Shown here: positions 62,682-64,000 of the stretch, piece after piece
Layout: the number at the start of each line of letters is the position of its first letter
How positions within the stretch are numbered: position 1 is the first letter of the stretch
Assembly (NCBI RefSeq): GCF_000519185.1
Contig: NZ_JAFA01000031.1
Location: 37,066-101,065 of the forward strand
Length of the DNA stretch: 64,000 bases
Reading direction: 5' to 3'
Origin: Paraburkholderia nodosa DSM 21604
GTDB taxonomy: Bacteria > Pseudomonadota > Gammaproteobacteria > Burkholderiales > Burkholderiaceae
Translations under genes and position numbers: made by a program
The notes under the pieces: model-generated
Databases searched by the model: none
What the model was told of the DNA's origin: nothing
What the model saw: the letters and a program-made list of their open reading frames with translations, nothing else

Positions 62682-63035
62682 TTAAACTCCGTCCGATAGA
62701 GCCGACCCGATGAGCGCTCTATTCGTGATCAAGCCGTGGTAGGCCACGAGCCTTCGGCCCGCATCGGAATCAGTGACCACCATTTCGATGCCTTCGCGTC
62801 CGGCCTCATCGACGGCGCGGCGGACTTCTGGACCTGCGACGCGCTGCCCATCCAGCGGAAAGACTGTTACGACGGTGTCGCCCTTCGCCAGTGCGTCTAC
62901 CACTTCGATTACAGGCGATGCGTGCGGAGCGACCTCAAATTGGTCTCCACTCACGGACACCTGCCCCCAAAGCACGTGTGTGACCCTTTCCGAATTCCCG
63001 TCCACCCGAACCGCCGTTATAGCGTGCACAGCCAT
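62682..63035 (-). CDS. Conserved Burkholderia-type small protein
   Basis: A 117-residue protein (MAVHAITAVRVDGNSERVTH) with AGGGAGG before the ATG. It has a beta-rich layout, including VIEVVDALAKGDTVVTVFPL and GPEVRRAVDEAGREGIEMVV. I have seen near-identical proteins in Burkholderia near stress genes, sometimes linked to DUF3892. Function unknown. It lies 264 bases upstream of (and on the same strand as) the broken kinase. Confidence 0.68.
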   Translation of the reverse strand: MAVHAITAVRVDGNSERVTHVLWGQVSVSGDQFEVAPHASPVIEVVDALAKGDTVVTVFPLDGQRVAGPEVRRAVDEAGREGIEMVVTDSDAGRRLVAYHGLITNRALIGSALSDGV

Positions 63036-63348
63036 CGCTTGCCCTCCCTTGTTGGGGAAATCCTAGCACGAGCGCAATGATCAGCCTTCTCGGAACCGAA
63101 CAGTACCGGCGAGCCGGCGAAGGTCGGAACAACGGAAAAGCATCTTGAGGATGCCCTACAAGCGGCGATGCCGAAGCGGCGGTTTTTGGCCGATCATTTT
63201 TCGATGGATAGCTGGGAATGGACGCACTTCATCTGATCTGTACTCCTTCGTTATTTTGCACAACGCAATTTATCAATCTTATTTAGGATAGGGAAGTATA
63301 GCAACTGACCAGACTACAACGAATCCCGCCTGGGCCGCAATATTTTTT
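63036..63348. other. Intergenic region, no gene seen
   Basis: About 310 bases with an AT-richer patch near 63240-63310. No reading frame of interest. It may carry the promoter of the small gene to its left. Confidence 0.4.
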
Positions 63349-63465
63349 GTGGGAGTCGATGACGGCGAGGCGCTTGCGCCTAGTTCGTGCTCACTCGTCG
63401 GGAGCCACTCGGCGCGCACGGCCGGCTCAACGTCAACTCGTCGCGGTGGCGTGGCGCTCACCGCG

Positions 63466-63651
63466 ATGGCGCGTCACGGTTCCGCGGCCCTGATTGACCA
63501 GGTCCGGAAGACTTGCTGCCGGACTTCAGGCGTGGTCACGCTGCTCGGATGGGTGCCTGAGCATGACCAAGTAGCGCTAGCCGAACGAACCGCGGCTTCG
63601 GTCGCGAGCGTCACGTCCGTAGACATCAGGTGGCTCGCCCATGGACGGTAA
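63466..63651 (+). pseudogene. BON-domain remnant
   Basis: Between ALIDQVRK and the end at 63651 the frame has the second half of a BON domain (GVVTLLGWVPEHDQVALAER, TAASVASVTSVDIRW), close in pattern to the intact BON gene at 5484-5867. The strand and turn joining the two halves is missing after CCRT, and no signal peptide is present. It is most likely a decayed copy. Confidence 0.5.
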
Positions 63652-63916
63652 GATCAATTGCGACGGTCAGAAAAATATACCATTGTTTCGCCTCTCACAG
63701 CCGGGATGGGATGACTCTTTGGTCTCTCAGCCCAGCCTCTCCCCGCCTCCTCATACGTTCTCTCGTCAAAGCCCGCCGTTGCACCTCGCGTGCGTCAGGT
63801 AAACCCCGCATGGCAACCTTGAAGTCCGGTGTTTAACATCCCACGACGTTACCGGTAACGTTGCATGGTACGCAAACATGCTTTCTGGCCAGGCACACCA
63901 ATATTAGGAGACGGGA

Positions 63917-64000
63917 ATGCGTCCATCGGGGATCGCCGTGCGTGCACTGTACGCAGGCGTCACATTGCTCACGATTGCGTCGATATCAGGTTGCGCGCAC
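63917..64000 (+). CDS. Lipoprotein, N-terminal fragment at window edge
   Basis: The frame starts at ATG 63917 behind AGGAG and runs off the window after 28 codons: MRPSGIAVRALYAGVTLLTI followed by the lipobox ISGC. This is a lipoprotein signal peptide, so the product is exported and lipid-anchored. The rest of the protein is outside the window. Confidence 0.6.
   Translation, partial: MRPSGIAVRALYAGVTLLTIASISGCAH

Overview
The window is high-GC DNA from a Burkholderiaceae bacterium, most likely Paraburkholderia or a close relative. The codon usage, the wealth of aromatic and amino-acid catabolic genes next to LysR, MarR and XRE regulators, and the set of small Burkholderia-type hypothetical genes all point that way. 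No rRNA, tRNA, CRISPR array or intact insertion sequence is visible. All assignments come from reading the sequence and from memory of the families; no database search was run.

Layout. 0-13.4 kb: the 5' part of a cytochrome bd-type oxidase subunit I gene; an operon for a CitMHS-type transporter and a split AtuA-like protein with a divergent LysR regulator; a BON-domain exported protein; an XRE/MmyB regulator followed by a carboxymuconolactone-decarboxylase-fold protein; and a polar amino-acid ABC transporter followed by a C45 autoproteolytic hydrolase and an RpiR regulator. 13.4-24.4 kb: an accessory stretch of small, partly decayed genes (orphan phoU, orphan response regulator, SET-domain fragment, NUDIX, phasin-like, mgtC with an in-frame stop, vapBC, two frameshifted small genes, an exported methyltransferase). 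24.8-27.3 kb: a yfiRNB-type cyclic-di-GMP control operon. 27.7-30.1 kb: a branched-chain aminotransferase and a short 2-isopropylmalate synthase without the leucine-sensing domain. 30.4-31.0 kb: gene debris, including a chemoreceptor fragment.

31-43.5 kb is a lignin-monomer funnel. Coniferyl alcohol dehydrogenase, an ADP-forming FerA-type acyl-CoA synthetase, a hydroxycinnamoyl-CoA hydratase/lyase, vanillin dehydrogenase and vanillate O-demethylase (vanAB) would take coniferyl alcohol and ferulate to protocatechuate. An MFS carrier, a porin and an esterase lie beside them, with two MarR regulators.

44.4-58.4 kb looks like a nitrogen or methylated-amine module. A six-gene operon encodes a type III glutamine synthetase/GMAS-like enzyme, three split glutamate-synthase-like subunits (glxBCD/mgsABC type), an amino-acid permease, and a fused PP2C phosphatase-Ser/Thr kinase with a C-terminal membrane anchor. 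Beside it are an XRE-cupin regulator, an N-formylglutamate amidohydrolase, a LysR regulator, and an FAD oxidoreductase with its own electron-transfer flavoprotein and a truncated hutD.

58.4-64 kb: a GlcG/HbpS-like protein, a quinone-oxidoreductase-like gene with a divergent LysR, a sensor kinase pseudogene with two clear indels, a conserved small protein, a BON-domain remnant, and the start of a lipoprotein gene at the right edge.
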